Origin: Piliocolobus tephrosceles
Taxonomy: Eukaryota; Chordata; Mammalia; Primates; Cercopithecidae
Direction of reading: 5' to 3'
DNA length: 64,000 bases
Assembly: GCF_002776525.5 (NCBI RefSeq)
Contig: NC_045441.1
Coordinates: forward strand, 84,460,918-84,524,917
This document shows, piece by piece, positions 37,116 to 50,690 of this stretch; positions within the stretch are counted from its first letter, which is position 1; every line of letters begins with the position of its first letter. The notes under the pieces were generated by a model. The model worked only from the letters and a program-made list of their open reading frames with translations. It had not been told where the DNA came from and ran no database searches. A program made the translations under genes and the position numbers.

Positions 37116-37408
37116 GGCTGGGTACAGTGGCTCACACCTGTAATCTCAGCACTTTGGGAGGATCACTTGAGTCCCGAAGTTCAAGACCAGCCTGGACAAC
37201 ACAGTGAGACCCTATGTATATAAAAAAGTTTTAAAAATTAGCTGCGTAAGGTGGTGCATGCCTGTAGTCCTAGCTACTTGAAAGACTGAGGTGGGAGGAT
37301 CACTTGAGCGTCGAGGTCAAGTCTGCAGTAAGCCATGATTGTGCCACTGCACTCCAGCATGGATGACAGAGGCCTTGTCTCAAAAAAAAAAAAAAAAAAA
37401 AAAAAAAA
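37116..37408 (+). mobile_element. AluJ, sense
   Basis: 'ggctgggtacagtggctca' to 'gaggccttgtctc' plus a long A-tail (37382-37408). A deletion near 37160 removes part of the left monomer. Confidence 0.88.
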
Positions 37409-37435
37409 GATAAAAGAAAAAACAGAGAGAGAAAA

Positions 37436-37715
37436 GATAAGTGGAGAAATGGGGATGTTTGCACACTGCTGGTGGGAATGTAAATTGTACGTTCATTATG
37501 GAAAACTGCATGGTGGTTACTCAAAAAACTGAAAACAGAATTACCATATGATCCAGCCATCCCACTTCTGGGTATTTAATGATTTGAAATCAGTATGTTG
37601 AAGAGATTCTGCACAATTATGTCCACTGCAGCACTATTTACAATAGCCAAGTTATGGAATAAACCTAAGTGCCCATCAATAATGAGTGAACAAGGAAAAT
37701 GTGGTACAAGGTCTT
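37436..37715 (+). mobile_element. L1 ORF2 3' fragment, sense
   Basis: 'gcacactgctggtgggaat', 'ccatatgatccagccatcc' and 'cagcactatttacaatagc' are ORF2 C-terminal text. Both ends are truncated. Confidence 0.8.
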
Positions 37716-38138
37716 CTAAAAGATCTAGAAATCCATATTCTAGACTTTGATAGTAATACTTAGCCAATTCAAAGTGATTCTTTTGTTCATTTATTTGATT
37801 ATTTATCTTGTGACTCCAGGCTTGAGGGTTATCCTCTCCCCTTTACTTTGCTTCTTCCTCACCCCAGAGGCTGTGTCAACGCTCATGATGTGGCTATACT
37901 TTCAGCTGTTGGACATGTATAAGGATCTAACCCCTGAAATCTAAGGATGTAACAGCTGTGGTTCCAAGTATTCCAATGCAACTCCAAAGGTCCATAACAT
38001 GAAGTAATTTTCCATTTTGATAAGACAATATATTTAAAGCCCTTGGGGCTATGAGGAAAGTTTTGAAAGTGTGAGTGAGCAATGTTGATGCTAAAAAAGT
38101 TCCTAGCATCAGCAATATAGCAAATTTTGTAATTTTCC

Positions 38139-38408
38139 ACTCGCTCTGTCACCCAGGCTGGAGTGCAGTGGCGTGATCTTGGCTCACTGCAACCTCCGCC
38201 TCCCAGGTTCAAGTGATTCTCTTGCCTCAGCCTCCTGAGTAGCTAGGACTATAGGCGCACACCACCACTCCCAGCTAAATTTTGTATTTTTAGTAGAGAC
38301 GGGGTTTTACCATGTTGGCCAGGATGGTCTTGATCTCTTGATCTTGTGATCCACCTGTCTCAGCCTCCCAAAGTACTGGGATTATAGGCATGAACCACCA
38401 TACCCAGC
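38139..38408 (-). mobile_element. AluS, antisense, 3'-truncated
   Basis: It begins at 'ctcgctctgtcacccaggc' without the usual T-run and ends 'catacccagcc'. The A-tail end of the element is missing. Confidence 0.88.
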
Positions 38409-38744
38409 CTTGTGTAATTCTTAAGATGTACTCCAGGATTACTTGTGAGTACTTAAATGTGCTCCAGTACTATTTGTGACAGGGCACACTGAGAAAATCA
38501 TAGGCTATCAATCTTCATAAAAATAACTATAGTAATGCAGAATTTTATGTAAATGGAAAGAATACCTAGGTAGCAATTACTGAAAGTCAAAGAAAGGGAA
38601 AGTCACCAAAGATAAAGGTGTTAAATACACTCTAACCCCTGACTCCCTTAGGAAAAGCAGGAAAACAGAGTTGCCTACCTCCAGCTTCTCTTTACTACTT
38701 TGAAAGAGCTAAGAGCTATCTGACAGATGCTATCTGTTTATTGT

Positions 38745-38880
38745 TGGTCCTTGCCCTCTACTCAACATAAACTCTATAAGGGTAGAAACTATATGTTTAA
38801 TTCATTCTTGAATCACAAGCACCGAGAACTGGGCCTGACTCACCATACTTTCTCAATAAATATCTGTTAATAAAACAATA
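38745..38880 (+). repeat. L2 fragment
   Basis: 'aaactctataagggtagaa', then 'actgggcctgactcacc' and 'ctcaataaatatctgttaa' follow the L2 3' end. Confidence 0.6.
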
Positions 38881-41189
38881 TCAGAGAAGTTACAAAAGCA
38901 ATTTAATACCAAGAGGAGTAAAGAGAATTTATTCTTCTTTATTCAATTAAAGCTTCCTGGAATTAGAAAATGCATATATAGCTTGTGAATATCCTAACTT
39001 TTTCATAATGTTAATATTAAAATGTTCTTCATTCATGTGTTATTTTCAACTTTAGACACAGTCATGGGATAAAGATTTACTTTATATAACTTTACGATTA
39101 TTTCCCCTTAAAGAAAACATAATGAAAGAAGCAAACTTAAAAGGAGACACATGTACAAAAATTATAAGTTATTTACTCATTTACCAACGAAATATTCTTG
39201 CCCAAGAAGTTAAACGTAAATCTAACCAAGTCTCTGAAAGCAGCAATGGTTTTCAAACCTGGTTGCACTTTAGAACTTGACACTATCCTTTAAGAAGAAA
39301 GAGACATTAATGAGTAATTCAGAACTTAAAAAAAATGAAGTGACTCATTATTTTCCCCATTTTAAAATGTAAAATAAACCCTGGCTCCTTACAGGAGTGA
39401 ATGATGCAGGTGTGGGGCACCAAATATACAAGATGAACTTGGGATATCTTGTGCTAGAAAGTAAGAGTTATCAAAAACAAATGGTTCATATTAGAAGGAC
39501 GCAAGATTCAACATGAAGGGGCTTCAATTAGACAAAAACGGGGCAATTTGAGCATCATAAATAAAAAGAAATGTAAGTGATAGAAGCACAATAAAAACAT
39601 TTCTACTATAATGCAGGAACAAAACAAAACAAACAAGAAGTGTTTTGCAGTATCATACAGAAAATGGGTGGCCTATGGGGAGGTCAGGATCAGAAGATGA
39701 CAATTCAAGACCTAATCATCTTTCTAACTAGAACACAGAGGAAAACAATAACAATCCTAATAAAATTACAAACTCAAATTTAAAAGGTTTGTTAAATTCC
39801 TATATAGAAAAGAAATATTGCAATAAATCTCGATTTTAACAACAACAAAGTAAAAGCCTTTGATATAAGAGAGTAAGGAAGGGTTGAGGATGCTGGGGGG
39901 TTGAGGCTTGCCATGAAGGCAAGGGAAAAATGCACAAAGATGGAGTAAATACAGAGCAAGCACCTTCAAGTCTTAGCTAAATGAAACCAGTGGAATGTAA
40001 GGTGATCATGTACAATGAAAGAATGCCATCTGTTGGTGGCTTGTAGTATTTGATTGTATTCGTGTATTTTGCATTCAGCTGGTGTCACTTGTTGAGACAC
40101 ATTAACATATGAATCAAGGGATTTCCTTGCTACACTGACATCATCCCTTTATTTATAAATCTTGTGTAAGTTAATTTGCATTGTAAAAGAATTCTAATTG
40201 TAACAAGTTCAAAATAATAAAAGAATGCAAAAGAAACAAAAATCATCATCTCATTAGAAACCATTAAAAAGAAGCAGGACATCAGTGTCTTACTCTAAAA
40301 CTTAACAATATTCCATAAGAACTGAATTTCAGGTCAATCACCAAAAAACCCTAACTGATGAGGCAAAGTTCTTCTTTATAGTTAATTCCAGCCAATAAGT
40401 ATGAAATGACTAACAGCTGGGAAATCACCCTTTACAAACCCTAATTAATCAACTGCTTTAGGCAATGCTAACCCATGGTTTAAGCCATTAAATGAAAGGC
40501 TGACAGGAACTTTTACATAGGAGAAACTAAGCTGTCACCACCTGAATCCACTGCCTGATCTTATAATCACTAAAAGTGGGACAACCAGTGTGCCTCACAA
40601 TATGATACAATGTGAAGTCCACAGCATCGTCTACAAAATACTCCTGCTAAAAAAATTTAAACTTAAATTTAACCCAGTCCCATACAGCAGCAGTTCTCAG
40701 CCCTGATTGCCCATCAGAAACACCCAGAAACTACTTTAAAAGTTTAATTTTCTAGTACCCATATTAAAGAGAAACAAATTTTAATAATGTACTTATTTAA
40801 CCAAATCTACTCGGGATAATATTTTACAATACGGTCTATATATAAAGTTATTCATATTTTCTAGCCTTTAAACTCTGCTCCTTTACAGCTATGTCCCCAA
40901 CCTTTTCAGTTACTGATGTCACAAAATTACACCTTTATACACTTTGTGCCCCCAAACATAAACTAATATTACTTTTAAACACATTAGTCCCATAAATTAT
41001 GTAGAAAACAAAATGTGGAGTTACAAACCAAATTAGCTTTTAGACTAGTAATTGTTTTCATTAAATGTATTAGTATCTTAAATCAAAAGAAAACAAAAGT
41101 TGAGTTACAAACCATTGTCACACTACTACAGGATTTTATAATTATCCATGGTATATCCTTATTGATATATTTATTTCTTCATACAGCTT

Positions 41190-41416
41190 TAAATTACAGT
41201 CTGGTGTTCTTTAATTTTACCTTGCAGGACTCCCTCGTGCAAGGCAGGTCTAGTAGTAATGAACCTCTTCAGCTTATATTTACCTGGGAACACCTTAACT
41301 TCTCTCTCATTTTTGAAGGGCAGTTTTGCTGGCTATAGGAAACATGGTTGACAGCTTTTTTCTTTTAGCACATTGAAAAATTTGCCCACTGCCTTCTGGC
41401 CTCCAGAATTTCCTTC
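41190..41416 (-). mobile_element. Antisense L1M fragment
   Basis: 'gacagcttttttcttttag' and 'cactgccttctggcctcca' match reversed L1 text. Related text recurs at 46634-46810 inside the larger L1. Confidence 0.6.
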
Positions 41417-42118
41417 TTTTAAAAACTTTTGTTGGTACAGAGTAGATGTTATGTATTTATGGGGTACATGAGATATTTTGATACAAGCACACATTGTGTA
41501 ATAATCACATCATGAAGAATAGGGTATCCATCCCCTTAAACTTTTATCCTTTCTGTTACCAGCAATCCAATTTTACTTTTAGTTATTTTTAAATGTAAAA
41601 TAAGATTAGTATTGACTATAGTTAATCTGTTGTACTATCAAACACTAGGTCTTATTCATTGTAATTATTTTTGTTTTACTCATTAACCATCCCCACTTCC
41701 ACCCCCAAACCTCTTCACTACTCTTTCCAGGCTTTGGTAACCATCCTCCTACTCCCTATGTCCATTAGTTCAATTGTTTTTATTTTCATATACCGAAAAT
41801 GTGATAACATGGAATATTTTTCTTTCTGTGCCTGGCTTATTTCACTTAACACAATGACCTCCAATTCCATCCATGTTGTTGCAAATAACAGGATCTCATT
41901 CTTTGTTATGGCTGAATAGTACTCCATTATGTATAAGTACCATATTTTCTTTATTCATTCATCTGTGTATGGGCACTTAGGTTGCTTCCAAATCTTGGCT
42001 ATTGTAAATCATGATGCAAAAACATGGGAGTGCAGATATTTCTTCAATATATTGATTGCCTTTCTTTTGGGTATATGCCAAGGGGTGGGATTGCTGGATC
42101 ATATGGGGTAACATTATT

Positions 42119-42439
42119 TATTTTTATTTATTTATTTTTTTTGGAGACAAAGTCTCACTCTGATGCTCAGGCTGGAGTGCAGTGGTGTGATCTTGGCTCA
42201 CTGCAATCTCTGCCTTCCAGGTTCAAGCAATTCTCCCTACCGCAGCCTCCCAAGTAGCTGGGACTACAGGCATCCGCCAACATACTTGGCTAACTTTGTT
42301 TTTCCTTTTTTGTATTTTTAGTAGAGACGGGGTTTCCCCATGTTGGACAGGCTGGTCTCAAACTCCTGATCTCAGGTGATCCACTTGGCTTGGACTATTA
42401 AAGTGTTGGGATTACAGGCGTGAGCCACCATGCCCAGCC
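42119..42439 (-). mobile_element. AluS, antisense, inside the L1
   Basis: 'ggagacaaagtctcactct' to 'gccaccatgcccagcc'. It splits the reversed ORF2 text between 'catatggggtaac' and 'cttcttgaggaacc'. Confidence 0.9.
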
Positions 42440-43510
42440 ATTATTTTTAACTTCTTGAGGAACCTCCAAACTGTTCTCCATAGTGGTTGTACTAATTTAC
42501 ATTCCCACCAGTGGTGTACAAAGGTTTGGTTTACTCCACATCTTTGCCAGCATTTGTTATGCCTATCTTTTGGATAGAAGCCATTTTAACTGCGGTGAGA
42601 TGGCATCTCATTGTAATTTTGATTTGCATTTCCCTGATGATCAGTGATGTTGAATACCTTTTCATATGCCTGTGTGCCATTTGTATGTCTTCTTTTGAGA
42701 AATGTAAATTCAAATCTTTTGCCCACTTTTTAATCAGATAATTTGATTTTTTTCCTATTGAGTTGTTTGAATTCCTTATATATTCTGATTATTAACCCAC
42801 TGTCAGATGGATAGTTTGCAAATATTTTCTCCTACTATGTGAGTTGTGTCTTTATTTTGTTGATTGTTTTCTTTGCTATGCAGAGGTTTTTTAACTTGAT
42901 GTGATCTCATTTGTCCATTTTTGCTTTGGTTGCCTATGCTTGTGGGACACTATTATTCCAAGGCCCCGACCAATTTCCTGGAGAGTGTCTTCAAAGATTT
43001 CCTGTAGGAGTTTCATAGTTTGAGGTCTTAGATTTAAGTATTTCATTGATTTTGATTTGATTTTTGTATATGGTGAGAGATACAGGTCTAGTTTCATTCT
43101 TCAGCCTATGGATATCTGGTTTATTTATAGAAAACACTGTATTTTTCTCCAGTGTATGTATTTGGCAACTTTGTCAAAAATAGATCCCTGTAGGTGTGTG
43201 GATTTTTTTCTTGGTTGTCTATTCTATTCCACTGGTCTACATTTTTTAAATGTCAATATCATGCTGTTTTGGTTATGATAGCTCTGTAGTATAATCTGGT
43301 CAGGTAATGTGATTCTTCCATGTTCTTTTTGTTCAAGATACTTTAGCTATTCTGGGTCTTTTGTGGTTCCATATAAATATTAGGATAATTTTCTATTGCT
43401 ATAAAGAATCTCATTGGTATTTTGATAGGAATTGCATTTAATCTGTAGGGTACTATGGACATTTTAATAATATTGATTCTCCCAATAATTCCAATGAACA
43501 TGGAATATCT

Positions 43511-43812
43511 TTATATATATATATATATATTTTAAGTCAGACTCTGGCTCTGTCATCAGGCTGGAGTTCAGTGGTATGATCTCAGCTCACTGAAACCTCC
43601 ACCTCCTGGGTTCAAGCGATTCTCCTCCTTCAGCCTCCTGAGTAGCTGGGACTACAGGTGTGTGCCATCATGCCCAGCTAATTTTTGTATTTTTAGTAGA
43701 GATGGGGTTTCACCATGTTGGCCAGGATGATCTTGATGTCTCGACCTCGTGATCCGCCTGCCTCGGCCTCCCAAAGTGCTGGGATTACAGGCGACAGCCA
43801 CTGTGCCTGGTC
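43511..43812 (-). mobile_element. AluS, antisense, with (TA)n start
   Basis: A (TA)n run (43511-43530) precedes 'agtcagactctggctctgt', and the element ends 'agccactgtgcctgg'. It splits the L1 between 'ggaatatctt' and 'ctgttttacagttt'. Confidence 0.88.
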
Positions 43813-46800
43813 TGTTTTACAGTTTTTACTGTAGAGATCTTTCACTTCTTTGGGTAATTCCTAGGTATTTAATTTATGGCTATTGTAAATGGGATTACAT
43901 TTCTTTATTTCATTTTTAGATAATTCATTGTTGGCATATAGAAATGTTCCCAATTTTTGTATGTTGATTTTGTATCCCGCAACTTTACTGAATTTATCAG
44001 TTTTAATAGTTTTTTGGCAGAGTCGTTAGTTTTTCCAAATATAAGATCGTATCATCTGCAAACAAGGATAATTGGACCTTTTTCTTTCCAACTTGGATAA
44101 CCTTTGTTTCTTTCTCTTCTCTGATTGCTCTAGCTAGGACTTCCAGTACTATTATTGAATAACAGCAGTGATAGTAAATATCCATGTGTGCTCCAGATCT
44201 TACAGGAAAGGTTTTCACTTTTTCCCCATTCAGTATGACACTAGCTGTGGATCTGTTTTATGTAGCTTTTATTATTTTGAGGTATGTTCCTTCTCAAAAA
44301 ACTCAGTGTTTTGAGTGTTTTTTAAAATCATGAAGGAATGTTGAATTTTATCAAATGCTTTTTCAGCAATGATTGAAATGATTATATGGTTTTTTAATCC
44401 TTCATTCTGTTGATATAATGTATCACACTGATTGCTTTGCATATGTTGAACCATCCTTATATCCCTGAGATAAATCCCACTTGGTCATGATGAATGATCT
44501 TTTTAGTGTATTGTTGAATTTGGTTTGCTAGTATGCTTTTGAGGATTTCTGCATCAATATTCTTCAGAGACATTGGCCTGTAGTTTTCTTTTTTTGATAT
44601 ATCTTTGTCTGGTTTTGGTATCACAGAAGGAATTTGGAAGTATTCCTTCCTCCTCTATATTTTGAAATAGTTTGAGTAGGATTGGTATTAGTTCTCCTTT
44701 AAATGTTTGGTGGAATTTAGCAGTGAAGCCATTGGGTCCTGGGGTTTTCCTTACTATGAGACTTTTTATTAAGGTTTAAATCTCATTACTAGTTATTGGT
44801 CTGTTCAGGTTTTGGATTTCTTCATGGTTCAATAATAGTAGGTTTTATGTGACTAGGAATTTATTCATTTTCTCTAGATTTTCCAATTATTGACATACAG
44901 TTGTTAATAGTAGCCACTAATGATCCTTTGAATTGCTGCAGAATCAGTTGTAATGTCTTCTCTCTCTAATCTCTGATTTTATTTATTTGGGTCTTCTCCC
45001 TTTTTTCTTCATTAGTCTGGCAAGGGTTTGTCCATTTTGCTTATCTTTTCAAAACAACTTTTTCTTTAATCAATCTTTGGTATAGTTTTCATTTCATTTC
45101 AATTTCATTTATTCTGCATTTTATTATTTCTTTTCTTCCATCAATTGTTTTGCTTTTGCCTTTCTAGTTCTTTAAGAAGCATCACTAGGTTATTTATTTG
45201 AAGTTTTCCTTCTTTTTTGATATAGGAACTTATAGCTATGAAGTTCCCTTGTAGGACTGCTTTCAATGTATCCCATAGGTTTTGATACGTTGTGTTTCCA
45301 TTAACATTTGTTTCAATAAACTTTTTCATTTCCTTCTTAATTTCTTCCTGACCTGTTGGTCATTCAGGAGTATATTAATTTCCACGTGTTCGTACAGTTT
45401 GCAAAATTTTCTTGTTATTGATTTCCAGCTTTATTCCATTGTGGTTAGAGAAGATGCTTGATATTATTTCAATTTTTTTGAATGTTTTAAGATTTGATTC
45501 GTGACTTAACATATGGTGTATCCTTGAGAATGATCCATGTGCTAAGGAAAAGAATATGTATTCTGCAGCCATTGGATGAAATGTTCTGTAAATATCTATG
45601 AGATCCATTTGGTCTATAGTGCAGATTACATCCAATGTTTGTTGATTTTGTATCTGAAAGATCTCTCCAATGCTGAAGGTGGGGTGTTGAAGTCTCCAAA
45701 TATTATTGTATTCAGGTTTATCTCTCTTTTTAGCTCTAATAATATTTGCTTTACATATCTGAATGCCCCAGTGATGGCTGCACATATATTTACAAATATT
45801 ATAGCCCCTGACTGAATTGGCCCCTTTATCATTAAGGACTTTCTTTGTCTCTTCTTATAGTTTGGGTTGGAATCTATTTTGTCTGATGTAAGTATAGCTA
45901 CTCCTGCTCTTTTTTCAGTTTTCATTTGCTTGGAATATCTTTTTCCATCCCTTAATTTTCATTCTGTGTGTATCTTTATAAGTAAAGTGTGTTTCTTATA
46001 GATAACAGATCTTTGGGTCTTGTTTTTTTCATCCATTAAGCCACTCTATGTCTTTTCGTTGGAGAGTTTAGTCTCTTTACATTCAATGTTGTTATCTATA
46101 AGAAGGGGATTACTCCTGTTATTTTGTTGTTTTCTGGTTGCTTTGTGGTCCTTTCTTTCTTCTTTCCATCCTTCCTGTATTCCTTTTTGTGAAAGTGATT
46201 TTTCTCTGGGGTTATGGCTTAATTTCTTGCATTTTATTTTTTGTGTATCTGTTTTATGTTTTTCAATTTGTAGTTACCATCAGGCTTCCAAATTCTGTCT
46301 TATAACCAATTATTTTAAACTGATGACATTCATTACATAAACACACACACACAAGCAAAAACTAATAAACACTCTACAATTTGATTTACCCCCTGCTTTT
46401 TACATTTTTGTTTCTCTTTATGTCTTACTGTACTATGTCTTGAAAAATTCTTGTAGTTATTATTTTTTATTGGTTCATCATTTAATCTTTTTACTTAAGA
46501 GTGGTTTGCATACCACAGTTATAGTGCTATAATAGTCTGTGTTTTTCTGTGGCTATTGCCAGTGAGTTTTTTACCTTCTGATAATTTCTTCTTACTCATT
46601 AACATCCTTTTCATGCAGATGGAAGATCTTCCTCTAGCATTTGTGGTAGGACAGGTCTGGTGTTAATGAAATCTCTCAGCTTTTGTGTGTCCAGGAAAGT
46701 CTACTTCTCCTTCATGTTTGAATGGTATTTTCATTGGATATAATACTTTATGATAAGTTTTTTCTTTCAGTACTTTAAATATGTCATGCCACTCTCTTCT

Positions 46801-47693
46801 GACCTGTAAGGTTTCCACTGAGAAGTCTGCTGCCAGACACATTGGAATTCTTTGGATGTTATTTGTTCCTTTTCTCTTGCTGCTTTTAGGACCCTTTCTT
46901 TATCCTTGATCTTTGCAAGTTTATTAAATGCCTCAAGGTAGTCTTCTTTGGGTTAAATCTGCCTGGTGTTCTATACTTTCCTGTATTTGAATACTGACAT
47001 CTTTCTCCAGGTTTGGGATGTTCTCTGTTATTATTCCTTTAAATAAACTTTCTAACCCAATCTCTCTGTCTACCTCCTCTTCAAGGTGAATGACTCTTAG
47101 ATTTGCCCTTTTGAGGCTATTTGCTAAATCTTGTAGTTGTCCTTTATTCTTTTTCTATTTTTTTGTCTTCTGACTCTGCATTTTCAAATAGCCTGTCTTC
47201 GAGCTCACGAATTCTTTCTTCTGCTTGATCAATTCTGCTATTAAGAGACTCTGATGCATTCTTCAGTATATCAGTTGCATTTTTCAGCTGTGGAATTTCT
47301 GTTTCTTTTTAATTATTTCAAAGTCTTTTTAAATTTATGATAGAATTCTAAATTACTTACCTGTATTATTTTAATTTCTTTGAGTTTCCTCAAAACAGCT
47401 ATTTTGAATTCTCTGTCTGAAAGTTCACATATCCTTATTTCTCCAGGACTCCATGTTGATTTATTTAGGTAGTCCAGTGAAACTATGTTTTCCTGGATGG
47501 TCTGATGTTTGCAGACATTTGTCAGTCTTGGGGCATTGAAGAGTTAAGTATTTATTGTACTCTTTGCAGTCTGGGCATGTTTGTGCCCATCCTTTTTGAG
47601 AAGGATTTCCAGGTAGTCAGTGGGAGTTGGGCCCCAAGCCCAATAACACTGTGGTTTTTGCAGACTCATAGAGGTACTGCCTTAGTGGTCTTA

Positions 47694-48147
47694 AGGGAGG
47701 AGACCACCCCTCATATTGTCTTATGCCCAATTTCTGCCTCCAAAGAAAGAAGAAGTAAAAACTAAAAGGCAGAAATGAAATCCACAGGCAGACAGCCCGG
47801 TGCCATACCCTGGGCCTGATAGTTAAAGATCGACCCTTGACCTAATTGGTTCTGTTATCTACAGATTACAGACACTGTATAGAAATGCACTGTGAAAATC
47901 CCTATCTTGTTTTGTTCCAATCTAATTACCGGTGCGTGAAGTCCCCAGTCACATACCCCCGATTGCTCAATCAATCAAAACCCTCTCGCACCCCCTTAAG
48001 AGTTGTGAGCCCTTAAAAGGGACAGGAGTTGCCCACTCGGGGGCTCGGCTCTTGAGACAGAAGTCTTGCCGATGCCCTCGGCTGAATAAACCCCTTCCTT
48101 CTTTAACTCGGTGTCTGAGAGTTTTGTCTGCCGCTTGTCCTGCTACA
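47694..48147 (+). mobile_element. Solo ERV LTR with 6-bp duplication (ERVK-like)
   Basis: About 454 bp interrupt the L1 5' UTR text: 'ggtggtctta' before it and 'gtcttggataagatctgga' after it reunite as L1. The flanking hexamers gtctta (47688-47693) and gtcttg (48148-48153) differ by one base. Inside are a TATA-like 'cccttaaaagggac' near 48010 and 'gaataaacccc' as poly(A) signal near 48083. The end is 'ctgctaca'; the TG start is eroded. A 6-bp duplication is typical of class II (ERVK) integrations. Subfamily not fixed. Confidence 0.72.
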
Positions 48148-49930
48148 GTCTTGGATAAGATCTGGAAGAATTCTCTGGATTACCAGTAAAAGACTATTGT
48201 CCTTTTCCCTTACTTTCTCTCAAACAAACAGGGTCTCTCCCTGTGTTGAGCCACCTGGAACTGGGGGTGTGGTGATGGAAGCCCTCCTATGGCCACTATC
48301 ACTGGGACTGCACTAGGTCATACCTGAAGCTAGGACAGCACAGGGTCTCACCCAAGCACTGCTGCAACCACTACCAGACTACCACCTATGTTCACTCAAG
48401 GCCCTAGGGTTCTAGGATCAGCAGATAGTGAAGGCAGCCAGGCTTGTGTCCTTCCCTTCAGGGCAGTAAGTTGCCTGGGCCCTGGGTGGGTCCAGAAATG
48501 CTGTCTGGGGGCCAAGGATGGCAGTCAAAAACCTTAATAATTTACTTGATGTTCTATTCTACTGAGAGAAAGCTGGCACTTAAACCACAATACAAAGTCA
48601 TTCTTGCTCTTTCTTCAGGCGGAGGAAATACTATCAATATCAAATTACTACTCTTTCCTGTTGTAATATCTAATTTCCGATTAATACCCAAGGAAGTGCA
48701 ACAGAACATGGTTTTACCTTTCTGGGGCTTAGCATTTTTCTCTTCTGGATACATTTTCTTGAATTTTCATCCATGTATGGACAGTAGATTATGTACTACA
48801 TATTAACATGATTTTAATTTTAAATTTTAATAAGAATTATTACCTGCCAAAATGTACACATGACCAGATGAGTAGGAACTGTTATAATCTGTCCATTGTA
48901 GTATCATTGTACTGTTGTTAGGATTCATACCACTCATCTTAAACTTGTGCATCAGAATGGCATAGTATCACTGACTTGTAGTTTGCAGGCTGATAGATCA
49001 TGCCATCAGTACTCACTATGAACTACACCAAATTGGCTTTTCAACTGTAACAATGGCCTAGTTTTAACAATGAATTATTCTTTACTTATATTTCACTATG
49101 AGTGACACTTCAGTTTCTTTACTAGGAAACCATATAGGACAGGTTACTGTTGCCATAATCTTTCAAACCATAAAGAGAAAAAACATTCATTAGCTAACTA
49201 GGAAAACAAAATAGAAAACAATTATTGGTGTTAAATATGACAAATGTGTTCAAGCTTTGCACACTGTTCTGTGGCTATTTATTCCTGAGGTTGGAATGCA
49301 TGTTTTACAAAGAATCATTTGTACAACAGATCATCTATCTGAAGGTCTATACCTCTAGATGTTGACAAAACCCCTCTCTTATATGTGGCACCCTTCAAAT
49401 AACAATGTGATTGATGATGTTAAATCTACTTCAGGAGATTTTGAATCCGATGTAAAAAGAGAACATGCCTTATTATTGTCAATATTCTCAACTACTTGGC
49501 AATCTCAGGTACAAAGTATACATTTAAATATACATTTACTGAAAAATACTAAATTCAAAACTGAAGTTTTTCCACCAATTAGCATAAATCATTTTGACAG
49601 TAAAGTTTTGAAAAGGCCATAAACAGAATATATTTTTTAATCTTTTAACAAGCTTCTCATATACTGATCCAAAGTACAACTGGTACTTTAAGCTTGTTTA
49701 TATTTCTTTTATGGAATAAAATTTAATAGATAAATAAGAGTTAAAACAGTTACTGGAGCAAAATAAAGTCAAGTTGTACACAGATTTCCATAAAACTATA
49801 AGAACCAAAGTCTAGAATAATGCCATATCTCCCACTGAAATTATACTATTATTACTAATCATAATAGGAGAAGATTGAAATGATTCAACGCTTAAAATAT
49901 TCTACCCAACAAAATCTTTTTCTCTTTGTT

Positions 49931-50168
49931 TTGGACACAGTGTCTCACTCTATTACCCAGACTGGAATGCACTTACACCATCATAGTTCCTCCCAAAAAA
50001 CTAGGACTACAGGCACACAGCACCACATCCAATTAATTTTTCGAATTTTGTAGAGATGGGTCTTGCTGTGTTTTCCAGGCTGGTCTTGAGCTGCAGGTCT
50101 CAAGTGATTCTCTCGCCTTGGCCTCTCAAAGCTCTGGGATTACTGGCATGAGCCACTGTGCTTGGTCC
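49931..50168 (-). mobile_element. AluJ, antisense, decayed
   Basis: 'acacagtgtctcactctat' to 'gagccactgtgcttgg', with a deletion of the mid-left monomer near 49985. Old and diverged. Confidence 0.8.
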
Positions 50169-50569
50169 ACCATAATCTTAATCATTAAAATATACCTTTG
50201 TCAATGCCTTTTAAACTACTTTAAATTAATATTGCAGCAAACATATGACTGACAAAAAGAATTACAGTTACAAGTGATATCTGTTAAGAAGTAAACAAAT
50301 ATGTCTTACTCACATGCATGGTATATACAAATCTATACCATTATTTTAAAGATTAATCCCATTGCCATTTGGAAATCAGAACTCAAAAGTGAGTTTCTTG
50401 GAACTTGGGGATAATATGATAGAGTCAAAATTCATTGTTTGATACTTAGCATTTTGACATAAGGTTTTAATTTTCTACTTATCTCCCTGAGTGAATTTAT
50501 GAAGGAGATTTTAAGGTTTCCATAAATAAAAGCAGAGGAATAAACCTTCTTTGAATGGCTTTTTTTAAA

Positions 50570-50690
50570 TATACCTAACACCATTTAATACTCATAATGA
50601 TTCACAAAGTAAGTATGTTATCTCTGTTATACAGATGAAGAAACAGAGGCTCCAAAACATTAAGAGCTCACAACTAGAAAGTGTAGAAAT
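50570..50690 (-). repeat. MIR element
   Basis: 'actcataatgattcacaaa', 'gttatctctgttatacaga' and 'tgaagaaacagaggctc' follow reversed MIR. Confidence 0.65.

Larger units (their letters stand above)
41423..48630 (-). mobile_element. Near-full-length old L1, antisense to plus strand (same strand as RUNDC3B)
   Basis: Read on the minus strand it runs from a 5' UTR (about 48630-47740), through an ORF1 region (about 47690-46620) and ORF2 (about 46320-42000), to a 3' UTR ending near 41423. ORF2 pieces are recognisable, for example AGVAILTSDKID near 45900 and LSLFADDTILYLE near 44050. It is interrupted by two Alus and one solo LTR. Many stops and frameshifts are present. It is an L1PB/L1MA-age copy with no clear target-site duplication. 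Being in sense with the gene, its polyadenylation sites are a possible source of premature transcript ends (inference). Confidence 0.85.

Noticed and set aside
35053..38408. Cluster of Alus and short repeats as a possible CRISPR-like array
   Set aside because: The units are ordinary Alus in both orientations with no regular spacing; CRISPR is not expected in a primate nuclear genome.
45375..45925. Overlapping minus-strand ORFs of 99-136 codons
   Set aside because: They are decayed L1 ORF2 endonuclease fragments inside the antisense L1.
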